This document shows, one piece after another, positions 1-8,225 of a stretch of 64,000 nt of DNA. Below the pieces are notes generated by a model, which saw nothing but the letters and a program-made list of their open reading frames with translations, was not told the origin of the DNA and did no database searches. A program made the position numbers and the translations under genes. This DNA comes from Candidatus Hydrogenedentota bacterium (GTDB taxonomy: Bacteria > Hydrogenedentota > Hydrogenedentia > Hydrogenedentales > SLHB01): the NCBI GenBank assembly GCA_035416745.1, contig DAOLNV010000012.1, positions 31,166-95,165 on the forward strand. Reading direction: 5' to 3'. Each line of letters starts with the position of its first letter. The stretch's first letter is position 1.

Positions 1-679
1 CCGTTGTGTCCGTATTGCGGAAACATTTGACGGGGAAGTCGTTCGATTCGGCCTCTCGGGAGATGTTAGACTACGTGGGAGAGAAATCCTGCCATCGGGA
101 GAGACCCGCCTGGCAATCGATCCTGTGGGCCGCATCACGCTTCCTCTCCCATGTCCTGCCCATGCGGTGAACGTGTTGCTTGCCGTGGCGGTGGGCATGC
201 GCCATGGCGTCGAGGAATTTGAAGGCGCGCTCCGGCAGGCCCTCGAGACGACAGCCCGGTTTCGCGTGGTTCGGATTGGCCCCTGGGAGGTCCTGGACGA
301 CACCTACAATGCGAATCCCGCCAGTATGAAGGCGGCGCTCGAAGCGCTGGAGGCCCGCACAATAGCCGGTTTTCGGGTTGCGGCGCTGGGGGACATGCTC
401 GAGCTGGGGGCGGCGTCCCGGGAACTTCATCGTGAGCTTGGACGGCAGGCCGCCGGATATGGCGTGAGCCACGTGTTTGCGTACGGGACCTTTGCGGGGG
501 AGGTTGTCGCGGGGGCGCTTGAAGGCGGGTGCCCGCATGCGGAGGCCGCCGATGCGCCCGAGTCGATTGCAGGAGCCATCCGCGCTCTCGAGCCGGAAGG
601 GGGCGCTCTGTTGGCGAAGGGCTCGCGCGGGATGCGTATGGAGCGAGTAATCAAGGCTTTGCAGGCGTTGCACGGATAG
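1..679 (+). CDS. murF: UDP-N-acetylmuramoyl-tripeptide--D-alanyl-D-alanine ligase MurF (5' truncated by window edge)
   Basis: MurF joins D-Ala-D-Ala to UDP-MurNAc-tripeptide, the last cytoplasmic step of muropeptide synthesis. The frame is open from base 2 with no stop, so the start and the ATP-binding half lie outside the window; only about 225 C-terminal residues remain. The segment has the Mur-ligase hinge (PCPAHAVNVLLA, corresponding to the GxHNxxNxLAA region) and the family motif DDTYNANPASM. The C-terminal Rossmann-like domain ends at TAG. An internal GTG at 125 could be read as a start but would cut the conserved domain. mraY follows 10 bases later, in the usual division and cell wall order. 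Identification is firm. Confidence 0.95.
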   Translation, partial: RCVRIAETFDGEVVRFGLSGDVRLRGREILPSGETRLAIDPVGRITLPLPCPAHAVNVLLAVAVGMRHGVEEFEGALRQALETTARFRVVRIGPWEVLDDTYNANPASMKAALEALEARTIAGFRVAALGDMLELGAASRELHRELGRQAAGYGVSHVFAYGTFAGEVVAGALEGGCPHAEAADAPESIAGAIRALEPEGGALLAKGSRGMRMERVIKALQALHG

Positions 680-689
680 AAGGAACCAT

Positions 690-2180
690 ATGTTTTATTA
701 TCTGGCAGAGAGTCTGGTTGAGCACGTGCGCGCGTTCAACGTTCTCACGTACATCACGGTGCGCGCAGGCGGCGCGGCCATTACCGCGTTCCTGGTCACG
801 CTGCTGATTGGTCCCGCCCTGATTCGCCGGTTGCGTCAACTGAAGATTGGCCAGTTTATCCGGGAAGACCACGTCAAGGACCTTCATGCGCTGCACAAAT
901 CCAAGGCAGGCACTCCGACCATGGGGGGGACGCTTATCGTAGCGTCGACCATGGCATCGCTGGCGCTATGGGGGCGCTTCACCAACCGGTTGCTTGTGCT
1001 CGCCACGATTGTGCTGTGCGTTCTGAGCGCGCTCGGATTCCTGGACGATTACATCAAGATCCGCCGCAAGCACAACCTCGGCTTGACCGCCAAGGCCAAG
1101 TTTGTGGGACAGATCCTCGTGGGGTTGCTGGTAGGCTTCTATTTGCTCCGCAACCCGATTACAACGAGCGCAACGCACTTATCCGACCGGGATATTATCA
1201 ACTGGCGCGAACTAATGAGTGGACTGGCTCAGCAGGGTCTTGCCGGCGGTTCCTCTTCCGGGGAGCGGATTTGGCAACTGCTGCCCGCCGGTTTGCGCGA
1301 GCGTGCGGAGCGGAATCCCTGGGATTTCGCATGGAGCGATGGGGCCCGCGAGGAGCTCCGGCAAGCACTCAACACGATTCTTGCCATGCCTGACCTCTAC
1401 GACCCATCAACTATGGGGCCGCTGCCGCTCACTCCTGAAGCGCATGAATTGCTCGAGGCCAAACGTGTCAAGGGCGCACTCAGCGAGCCGGAAGTGCTCC
1501 GTCTGAACCGTCTGGTCCTTGAAGCCACGTTCCCCAACTGCCTTCTGTCCACCCAGCCGGATTTGCAGACCAAGGTGGAGGTGCCCGGTTTTCGGTGGCT
1601 GCTGATTCCTCTTGGGGCGGCATATGTCTTGTTCGTTGTGGTAATCCTGGTTTCATCCTCGAATGCCGTGAACTTGACGGACGGCCTCGACGGGCTTGCC
1701 GCGGGGGCGTCCATCATGTCTTTACTGGCGTACACGGCGATTGCGTATGTCGTGAGCCGCTCGGACTGGTCTCATTACCTTTTCCTGATCTATGTGCCTG
1801 AGGCGGCCGAATTGACGGTGTTCGGGGCCGCGCTGCTGGGGGCGGGGCTGGGATTCCTGTGGTTCAATTGCCACCCAGCGGAGGTATTCATGGGGGACAC
1901 GGGCAGCCTTGCCCTGGGTGGGGCGATAGGTACGATGGCTGTCTTGACGAAGCAGGAACTGCTTCTGATAGCGGTGGGCGGCCTTTTCGTGCTCGAGGCG
2001 CTGAGCGTGGTGATTCAGGTGGCCTCGTTCAAGCTGCGAGGCAAACGCGTGTTTCGGATGGCCCCCATACATCACCACTTTGAACTGGCTGGCTGGTCCG
2101 AGACCAAAGTCACTGTTCGTTTTTGGATCATAGCTCTCATTTTTGCGCTGATGAGTCTGGGCGCATTGAAATTGCGGTGA
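690..2180 (+). CDS. mraY: Phospho-N-acetylmuramoyl-pentapeptide-transferase MraY with a large inserted loop
   Basis: MraY is an inner-membrane enzyme that moves phospho-MurNAc-pentapeptide onto undecaprenyl phosphate to make lipid I. Family hallmarks are present: KAGTPTMGG near residue 72, the aspartate pair in FLDDYIKI, NAVNLTDGLDGL, FMGDTGSLALGG and the histidine motif PIHHHFELAGW. At 496 residues it is well over the usual 320-370. The excess is a hydrophilic stretch at about residues 160-295, between the fourth and fifth membrane helices, where other MraY proteins have only a short periplasmic loop. Reading frame and motifs on both sides are intact, so it is an insertion and not a frameshift. 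The start has an AAGGAA ribosome site. murD follows 4 bases after the stop. Confidence 0.95.
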   Translation: MFYYLAESLVEHVRAFNVLTYITVRAGGAAITAFLVTLLIGPALIRRLRQLKIGQFIREDHVKDLHALHKSKAGTPTMGGTLIVASTMASLALWGRFTNRLLVLATIVLCVLSALGFLDDYIKIRRKHNLGLTAKAKFVGQILVGLLVGFYLLRNPITTSATHLSDRDIINWRELMSGLAQQGLAGGSSSGERIWQLLPAGLRERAERNPWDFAWSDGAREELRQALNTILAMPDLYDPSTMGPLPLTPEAHELLEAKRVKGALSEPEVLRLNRLVLEATFPNCLLSTQPDLQTKVEVPGFRWLLIPLGAAYVLFVVVILVSSSNAVNLTDGLDGLAAGASIMSLLAYTAIAYVVSRSDWSHYLFLIYVPEAAELTVFGAALLGAGLGFLWFNCHPAEVFMGDTGSLALGGAIGTMAVLTKQELLLIAVGGLFVLEALSVVIQVASFKLRGKRVFRMAPIHHHFELAGWSETKVTVRFWIIALIFALMSLGALKLR

Positions 2181-2184
2181 TATC

Positions 2185-3531
2185 GTGGACGTTCGCGGGG
2201 AAAAAGTGACCATTGCGGGGATGGGCCGGACGGCGCTTGCCCTGGCCCGTCTGCTGCTTCGCGAGGGGGCGGAACCCTTTGTCTCGGAGATTAAGGGCAA
2301 GGAGGAGCGGGAAGCCTTGACGGCGGGCCTTGACGACCTTGGCATTTCGTGGGAATGCGGGGGGCACAGCCTCCGCGCCCTCAAGAACGCGGCCCTCGTG
2401 ATTCCAAGTCCCGGCGTTCCCCCATCGGCGGAGCTCGTGCGGGATGCGCGCTCGCGCGGGATTCCCGTGATGGGTGAAATGGAGTTTGCGCACCGGTTCG
2501 CCGGCTCGAAAATTCTGGCCATTTCGGGAACCAACGGCAAGACGACAACGACGGAGCTGGCACGGGCGCTGGTGGATGCTTGTGGCCACACCGTTCTGCT
2601 TGCAGGAAACAATGACATGCCGCTTTCGGCGGCGGTCATGGCGGAGCCCGCTCCCGAATACATTGTCCTCGAGGTGAGCAGTTACCAGCTTGAACTTGCG
2701 GACACCTTCCGCCCCTGGCTCGCCGCGTTGCTGAACATTACCCCTGATCACTTGGCGTGGCATGGCGGCATGGGCGGTTACATTGCGGCGAAGCGGCGCC
2801 TGTTCATGCGTCAAGGGGCGGGGGACGCGGCCGTGCTCAACGACGATGACCCGCTTGTCGCATCGATGGATGTGCCTCCGGAAGCTGGCGTGTGGCGGTT
2901 CAGTCTCGATAAACAGCAGGATCGGGGGCTGTGGCTTCGGGGGGATGGGGGAATCTGCCAGGGGCGCGAGCCCATTGCCCAGGCGGCCGATACTCCTCTG
3001 CGCGGGAGGCACAATCTGCAGAATGTCCTGGCCGCGTTATGCATGATGCGCGCGGGAGCGTTCGACTGGAACGGGGTACTGGAAGGCCTGCGCGGATTCC
3101 AGGGGGTAGAACACCGGATCGAGTTTGTGGCCGAACGCGATGGCGTGTCCTTCTATAACGATTCGAAATCCACGAACATAGACAGCTTGAAAGTGGCTCT
3201 CGAGAGTTTTGAACAACCCGTGGTGTTGATCGCGGGAGGACGGGGCAAGGGCGCCGATTACAGAGTGCTGCGGGACCTGGTGGGGCGGCATGTCAGGAGT
3301 CTGATTACGCTGGGGGAGGATGCCCCCCTGCTTGAAGAAGCATTTGGCGATATTGTGGCAACGTGCCGCGCGGCGGACATGGCGGACGCTGTTGCGCGAG
3401 CCCGGCAGGCGTCATTCGCGGGCGATGTGGTGCTGTTGTCGCCCGCTTGCGCCAGTTTTGATATGTTTGACAATTTTGAACACAGAGGGAGTGTTTTCAA
3501 GGCGTGTGTTCGGGAACAGGTGAAAGGGTAG
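2185..3531 (+). CDS. murD: UDP-N-acetylmuramoylalanine--D-glutamate ligase MurD
   Basis: MurD adds D-glutamate to UDP-MurNAc-L-alanine in the cytoplasm. The 448 residues match the usual length. The N-terminal nucleotide-binding motif is IAGMGRTALALA, the ATP P-loop is SGTNGKTTTTEL near residue 114, and the central-domain histidine region is NITPDHLAWHGG. The C-terminal domain carries FYNDSKSTN and the IAGGRGKGADY stretch typical of MurD. The start is a GTG 4 bases after the mraY stop, and ftsW begins 4 bases after the murD stop, so the genes are co-transcribed and probably translationally coupled. Confidence 0.96.
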   Translation: MDVRGEKVTIAGMGRTALALARLLLREGAEPFVSEIKGKEEREALTAGLDDLGISWECGGHSLRALKNAALVIPSPGVPPSAELVRDARSRGIPVMGEMEFAHRFAGSKILAISGTNGKTTTTELARALVDACGHTVLLAGNNDMPLSAAVMAEPAPEYIVLEVSSYQLELADTFRPWLAALLNITPDHLAWHGGMGGYIAAKRRLFMRQGAGDAAVLNDDDPLVASMDVPPEAGVWRFSLDKQQDRGLWLRGDGGICQGREPIAQAADTPLRGRHNLQNVLAALCMMRAGAFDWNGVLEGLRGFQGVEHRIEFVAERDGVSFYNDSKSTNIDSLKVALESFEQPVVLIAGGRGKGADYRVLRDLVGRHVRSLITLGEDAPLLEEAFGDIVATCRAADMADAVARARQASFAGDVVLLSPACASFDMFDNFEHRGSVFKACVREQVKG

Positions 3532-3535
3532 AACG

Positions 3536-4675
3536 ATGAAACGCGAAACGCTGCTCTTGCTCATTGCGGTCATGATGCTGAGCGCCGTGGGGCTTGTGCT
3601 GGTATTCAGCGCGAGTCCTGCGTACACGAGCGTTACCGACAAAGACGATCCGCGCGACATGTTTCATTTCTTTTCCCGCCAGGTAGTGTATCTTACGCTT
3701 GGATTTGTCGGGATGCTCGCGCTTTCGCGGTTCGACTACCATCGATGGAACAGCCGATGGGCCTATAGAACGTTGCTTGTCTTGACCTTGGCGCTTCTCG
3801 TGTTGGTATTGGTCATAGGCGCGGAAATCAACAACGCCCGGCGCTGGCTCAGCCTGCCCATAGTAGGTACGGTTCAGCCCTCGGAATTTGCCAAATTCGC
3901 GATTGTCATTCTCCTTGCGGTCAAACTCTCTGAGAACCAGCATGATCTCAAAAGTCTCAAACGCGGGTTTCTGCCGCCCGTGTTGCTCATCATGCTTTTT
4001 TCGGGCTTGATAGTGCTTGAACACGAGCTCAGCACGCCGGCGGTCATTGCCTGCGTGGGGATGCTGATGGTGGGCATTGCGGGGGCTCGATGGTGGCACC
4101 TCGGCCTCAGCCTGTTTGGCGGCGGAGCGGGTTTCGTGATTCTCTGTCTGGTGTCGCCGGAACGCATCAGACGGCTCCTGGCGTTTCTGGATCCGTGGGA
4201 ACACCGGTTCGAAGACGGCATGCAGCTCGTGCAGTCTCTAGCCGGCTTTGCCCGCGGCGAGATTTGGGGCACAGGCGTGGGCGCCGGAGAGCAGAAACTG
4301 TTCTACCTTCACGCGGCGAACAATGACTTCATCTTCTCGGTGTGGGGGGAAGAGATGGGGCTTGTGGGCACACTTGCCTTGGTCGCGCTTTTCGTGTTTT
4401 TCCTGGTAATCGGCACGCGCGTGGCGTTATGCGCTCCCGACCTTCTGGGCGCCCTGTTGGCGTTCGGCGTGGTAATCATGATCGCTATGCAGGGAGCCAT
4501 CAATATGGGGGTGACCACGGGGCTCCTGCCCACTACAGGTCTTCCGTTGCCGTTTATCAGCGCGGGCGGCAGCGCGCTGATTATGAATCTTGCCATGGTA
4601 GGGGTATTGTTAAATGTGGCACAGCAAGCTTCGGAACCGGAGGCTAAGGGCCGTTTGGCCGCTGCGGCGGCCTGA
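3536..4675 (+). CDS. ftsW: Lipid II glycan polymerase FtsW (SEDS family)
   Basis: FtsW is a polytopic SEDS-family glycosyltransferase that polymerises lipid II at the division septum with its partner class B PBP. The 379 residues form about ten membrane segments. Family signatures include VLVFSASPAY near the N-terminus, the Q-P-S-E-F motif in VGTVQPSEFAKF, the loop ARRWLSLPI, and the C-terminal LPTTGLPLPFISAGGSAL. Position between murD and murG marks it as FtsW and not RodA. An AGGGTAGAACG ribosome site precedes the ATG. No cognate ftsI lies in the window; it would be upstream of murF in a canonical cluster. Confidence 0.95.
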   Translation: MKRETLLLLIAVMMLSAVGLVLVFSASPAYTSVTDKDDPRDMFHFFSRQVVYLTLGFVGMLALSRFDYHRWNSRWAYRTLLVLTLALLVLVLVIGAEINNARRWLSLPIVGTVQPSEFAKFAIVILLAVKLSENQHDLKSLKRGFLPPVLLIMLFSGLIVLEHELSTPAVIACVGMLMVGIAGARWWHLGLSLFGGGAGFVILCLVSPERIRRLLAFLDPWEHRFEDGMQLVQSLAGFARGEIWGTGVGAGEQKLFYLHAANNDFIFSVWGEEMGLVGTLALVALFVFFLVIGTRVALCAPDLLGALLAFGVVIMIAMQGAINMGVTTGLLPTTGLPLPFISAGGSALIMNLAMVGVLLNVAQQASEPEAKGRLAAAAA

Positions 4676-4702
4676 CGGGCCCGATAGGGCAGTAGCAGGT
4701 CC

Positions 4703-5818
4703 ATGCGAATCATGATTACAGGGGGCGGAACGGGCGGACACACGTCGCCGGCCGTTGCGGTGATTGAAGAGCTGCAGAAGCGCGATCCGATGCTGGCCGT
4801 ACTGTGGGTGGGACGAAACCATGGTCTCGAACGGCGGATCTGTGAGCGGAACAATATCGCCTATCGCGGAGTGCCGGTCGCGGGATGGCCCAGAAGACGG
4901 ACGTTACGCCGTTTGTGGGTCGCGGTGAAACTGACGTACAGCGCCGCGCGCTGCTGGCTCTATATCCGGACCTTTCAGCCCCAGGTGGTGTTTGGGGTGG
5001 GGGGCTATGTATCGCTGCCTTGCGGTTTGGCGGCGCAACGGCGCGGGGTTCCCACGGTCATACACGAGCAAAACCGTCTACTTGGGATGGCAAACCGGAT
5101 GCTGGCCTCGAAAGCGTCCCGGGTTCTTTTGAGTTTCGAGGACACCGTGGGGGACTACCCTCGAGATCGCGCGGTTATTGTTGGAAACCCGGTGCGCGAA
5201 GGGTTTTTGCATCCTCCCGGCCGCGATGCGGCCTGCGCTGCTCTGAACCTCGACCCATTGATTCCCGTGGTGCTGGTGTGCGGGGGGAGCCAAGGCGCCC
5301 AGTCGCTGAACGAGGCGCTTACCGGCGCTTTGCCGCATTTCTCGCCTGGAGAAATCCAGGTGCTCTGGATGGCGGGCCAGGGAGGGATTGCGGAGGCTCG
5401 CGGCGTGGCCGGGGAGCAGAAACTTCGAATCGACACGTTCGCGTTCATAGATGATATGGTGACGGCATGCGCGGCAGCAGACCTTATCGTGAGCCGGTCC
5501 GGGGCCTCCACGACCGCGGAACTGGCTTGTCTCGGCAAGCCCTCGATTCTGGTGCCGTTCCCTCACGCGACTGATAACCACCAGGAGCAAAACGCCCGCG
5601 CCTTCGAGGATGCAGGCGCCGCCACGGTCATTCTTGACAACGAGTTGACAGGTGAGCGGCTGGCGGACGCCATCAAGGCGCTCCTGGCTGATCCCGGTGG
5701 TCTTATGCGCATGGGAAACGCCGCACGGTCCCTTGCGCGGCCCGGCGCCGCCGAAGCAATTGTCGACGAGATCTTTGGGCTTGTTTTCGAACGGCCGCAG
5801 GACCTGTCAAGCGATTAG
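4703..5818 (+). CDS. murG: UDP-GlcNAc:lipid I N-acetylglucosaminyltransferase MurG
   Basis: MurG is a peripheral membrane GT-B glycosyltransferase that converts lipid I to lipid II. The N-terminal glycine loop GGGTGGHTSPAVAV, the second G-loop in VFGVGGYVSLP, HEQN, and the C-terminal CGGSQGAQSLNE and SRSGASTTAELACLGKPS motifs are all present. Its 371 residues are close to the family norm. It is the last gene of the wall cluster here: murC, murB, ddl, ftsQ, ftsA and ftsZ, which commonly follow, are absent, and the next gene has its own promoter. Confidence 0.96.
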   Translation: MRIMITGGGTGGHTSPAVAVIEELQKRDPMLAVLWVGRNHGLERRICERNNIAYRGVPVAGWPRRRTLRRLWVAVKLTYSAARCWLYIRTFQPQVVFGVGGYVSLPCGLAAQRRGVPTVIHEQNRLLGMANRMLASKASRVLLSFEDTVGDYPRDRAVIVGNPVREGFLHPPGRDAACAALNLDPLIPVVLVCGGSQGAQSLNEALTGALPHFSPGEIQVLWMAGQGGIAEARGVAGEQKLRIDTFAFIDDMVTACAAADLIVSRSGASTTAELACLGKPSILVPFPHATDNHQEQNARAFEDAGAATVILDNELTGERLADAIKALLADPGGLMRMGNAARSLARPGAAEAIVDEIFGLVFERPQDLSSD

Positions 5819-5841
5819 GACAGTGCATATTCCAGGGGCCG

Positions 5842-5870
5842 TTGAAAGAAATCGCCCCCCCTGTTAGCAT
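5842..5870 (+). promoter_or_regulatory. Predicted sigma70-type promoter of the histidine phosphatase gene
   Basis: TTGAAA at 5842-5847, a 17-base spacer, then TAGCAT at 5865-5870. It lies 80 bases upstream of the chosen ATG (5950). The -35 box coincides with the longest possible upstream start, which argues that the longer reading of the gene is not used. Confidence 0.5.
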
Positions 5871-5949
5871 CGTTGGTGCGCGTTTGGGTTCGCGCAGGCG
5901 CTGGCGCAGCTGCTCGACGTGCAAGAACCAAGGGATTCTGGATGCGGAC

Positions 5950-6618
5950 ATGCGGATATACTTCGTAAGACATGGGCAATCCGAGGGCGATATGGGCGGC
6001 GATTATTCACCCTCCGATCCCCCCTTGACTGAGTTAGGGCATGCCCAATCGGCGCGGGCCGGTCTCGCCCTTTCCGGACAGGCCGTTACCGCCTTGTATA
6101 CCTCTCCCATGATGCGTGCCATGCAGACGGCGAAAGCTCTCCACGAGGTCCTGGGATTGCCTATGCAGGTTCGCGTCGAACTGGCGGAAACCTACCGGCC
6201 CGCGTGGCCCGCGCCGCCGGGCAGCGACGAACCTATTCCGAAACGGGGGCTCACCATTGCCGAGGCACGGACTATGTTCAGTGCCGCCAAGTATCCAGAG
6301 GACGTGGGATTGGATGAGGCGTGGTGGGAGGCTCATGTTCGCGAGAGGCGCGAAGGCGCGTATGCACGCGCGGCAACCGCGTTGAAGGCCCTGCGCCAGC
6401 AGCACGCGGATGACGCTCGAATCGTGGTTGTTACGCACGGTGGTTTTGGCAGCGTGCTGCTGAGCGTGGCCCTGGAATGCCCGCCGACCGATCAGAATCG
6501 ATTCAGCCAATACAATTGCGCGGTCAGCCTGCTCGAGACCATGAAGGAGGGGGCGCGTCTCCATTACCAGAACCGGGTTGACCATATTCCGGAGGGCCTG
6601 CGCACGGATCCCACGTGA
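5950..6618 (+). CDS. Histidine phosphatase (phosphoglycerate mutase-like) family protein
   Basis: This is a branch-1 histidine phosphatase of about 222 residues. The N-terminal catalytic motif FVRHGQSEGD starts at residue 4, so the start was set at the ATG giving MRIYFVRHG; a longer frame from 5842 would add 36 unconserved residues and cross a promoter. The second catalytic histidine is in VVTHGGFG near residue 160, with a conserved arginine in TSPMMRAMQTA. The substrate cannot be read from sequence: members include phosphoglycerate mutases, alpha-ribazole phosphatases and sugar phosphatases. It follows murG but has its own promoter, so a wall role is not implied. Confidence 0.85.
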   Translation: MRIYFVRHGQSEGDMGGDYSPSDPPLTELGHAQSARAGLALSGQAVTALYTSPMMRAMQTAKALHEVLGLPMQVRVELAETYRPAWPAPPGSDEPIPKRGLTIAEARTMFSAAKYPEDVGLDEAWWEAHVRERREGAYARAATALKALRQQHADDARIVVVTHGGFGSVLLSVALECPPTDQNRFSQYNCAVSLLETMKEGARLHYQNRVDHIPEGLRTDPT

Positions 6619-6628
6619 ATCAGGCGCG

Positions 6629-8032
6629 TTATTGGATTGGCCTCAGGGCGTATAGTCCTCCGAAGTTGATATGGCCCCACGGCGCATCCGACTGATCGAC
6701 GACGCGCACCCGCACCCGCTTGCCGTTGAATTGGGACCATTGCACGTGGACGTTTCCGAAGTGGTTGCTGCCGTTGCCAGTGGTTTTCCAGAGGATGCCG
6801 CCCTTTTCGGCGTCCACGAGTGCGACATACGTTCGTTCTTCGTCGAGGCCGCCCGAGGCGATCACGGTATAGAAGTCGTCTTCAATTACGAACTCGGGCG
6901 ATTCGAGCACCGCCATGAATTCGTCATGGGCGTGGGAATCGCCGGGCGATTCCGCCGTGCCGATGAAATGCTGCATGGGAGGGCAGAAATTACTGCGCGC
7001 GGACGTCGTGAACGGCTGGGCCAGATTGCCTTCGAGCACCCGCCACAGGGCGCGGGCTTCCGAACTGTCAAAATCAAATACAGGAACGGCCATTCTCGGC
7101 TGAAAAGAGAGTTCCGCGATTTGTATGCCCTGGAGGCCCGGCAAGAGTGCGGCGATGTAGTAGTGACCCTCGTGCAGGATGACCTCGGGGGCGGCCACAG
7201 GCAGGGTGCACACGAAGCTGTCGTCGTCGTCGATCCCGAAATTGAATGGATTGTGGGATTGGTAGACGGATGTCTGGGCGTGTTCGCCGTACGCTTGGGT
7301 GCGAAAGAGATGATAGAGCCCCGGCGCGGTTTCGACGGCGTGGGGGCACTCGCAGGAAAACGGGTTGTTGCCCGCGCGGCCGCCGTACGCCACAACCATG
7401 GAGTCGCTCCAATCGCGGAGATCAGCGGAAGTTCTGCAGAAGACATACCCTTTCCCCCTTGGGAAGGCCGTATAGTAGACGTGCCATTTGGCTTGGGTAT
7501 GGAGGAGGACGGGATCGCGCGTGTTTTGTCCAGGCCCCTCTGTGAATACGCCCGTTGTGCCATTCGACAGAATCCGGCGCGTGAATTGCTTGCCGTCCTC
7601 GCTCGTGGCGAAACACATATGTTCCCAGTCGCCGTAAACCATGTGGTAAAGGCCGTTCCACCGCACCACGTGGGGGGCCTGTAATCCCCCGAGGGGTTCG
7701 CCGAGAGCGGGGTCCGCTTCCATGGCGATGCCCTTGGGCGCCCAATCGGTGTCGGTCAAATTCTTGCCCTCCCACCGGTAGAACAGCCGCGTATGGCCGG
7801 GTACGTTCGTGAACCGGATGCACGACCACAATTGCCACGTGCCGTCGGCGGCTTGCCAAACTGCGAAATCCACGGGCTGCTGGCCGTCGCGTGTGTACGC
7901 GCCTACGTCCGGATTATGCGCCACGGTCCACCAGTCACCTTCGATGCTGGGGATCACCGTAATGTCCTGTGCCGCGGGGACAGCCCGGCACAAAACGCAG
8001 CCAGACACGGCTAGGAGAAGAAACAGGGACAT
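6629..8032 (-). CDS. Exported GH32/GH43-like beta-propeller glycosidase (putative lipoprotein)
   Basis: The 467-residue protein starts with a short hydrophobic signal ending in a lipobox-like AVSGC, so it is probably lipid-anchored outside the inner membrane. The body resembles five-bladed propeller glycosidases of clans GH-J/GH-F. The RDP motif (NTRDPVLL, about residue 160) and the ECP motif (FSCECPHAVE) match the transition-state stabiliser and acid/base motifs of GH32 enzymes such as levanases and invertases. The C-terminal 150 residues look like the beta-sandwich appended to GH32 enzymes. The canonical WMNDPNG nucleophile motif is not obvious; AHNPDVGAY near residue 35 may be the counterpart. 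Substrate unknown, possibly fructan- or arabinan-like. Confidence 0.7.
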   Translation of the reverse strand: MSLFLLLAVSGCVLCRAVPAAQDITVIPSIEGDWWTVAHNPDVGAYTRDGQQPVDFAVWQAADGTWQLWSCIRFTNVPGHTRLFYRWEGKNLTDTDWAPKGIAMEADPALGEPLGGLQAPHVVRWNGLYHMVYGDWEHMCFATSEDGKQFTRRILSNGTTGVFTEGPGQNTRDPVLLHTQAKWHVYYTAFPRGKGYVFCRTSADLRDWSDSMVVAYGGRAGNNPFSCECPHAVETAPGLYHLFRTQAYGEHAQTSVYQSHNPFNFGIDDDDSFVCTLPVAAPEVILHEGHYYIAALLPGLQGIQIAELSFQPRMAVPVFDFDSSEARALWRVLEGNLAQPFTTSARSNFCPPMQHFIGTAESPGDSHAHDEFMAVLESPEFVIEDDFYTVIASGGLDEERTYVALVDAEKGGILWKTTGNGSNHFGNVHVQWSQFNGKRVRVRVVDQSDAPWGHINFGGLYALRPIQ

Positions 8033-8151
8033 CCTGGAGGTCCTCCTGGGTTATCTTGGTTCTCTATGAGTCAGCATACGGCTTGCGGTACATCGAATCC
8101 AAAACAGACGCAGCCGCGTCCTTCCCTTGCCTCTGATGGCACTGCCGGGGA

Positions 8152-8180
8152 TTGCGCCAAACCCAGTTTGCGTGTAGTGT
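8152..8180 (+). promoter_or_regulatory. Predicted sigma70-type promoter of the GH51-like gene
   Basis: TTGCGC at 8152-8157, 17-base spacer, TAGTGT at 8175-8180, about 46 bases upstream of the GTG start at 8226. It fits the promoter pattern seen before most transcription units in this window. Confidence 0.5.
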
Positions 8181-8225
8181 CTACAGGAGTGAAGCTGCAA
8201 GATGCCGCGAAAGGAGGGGGGAGAA

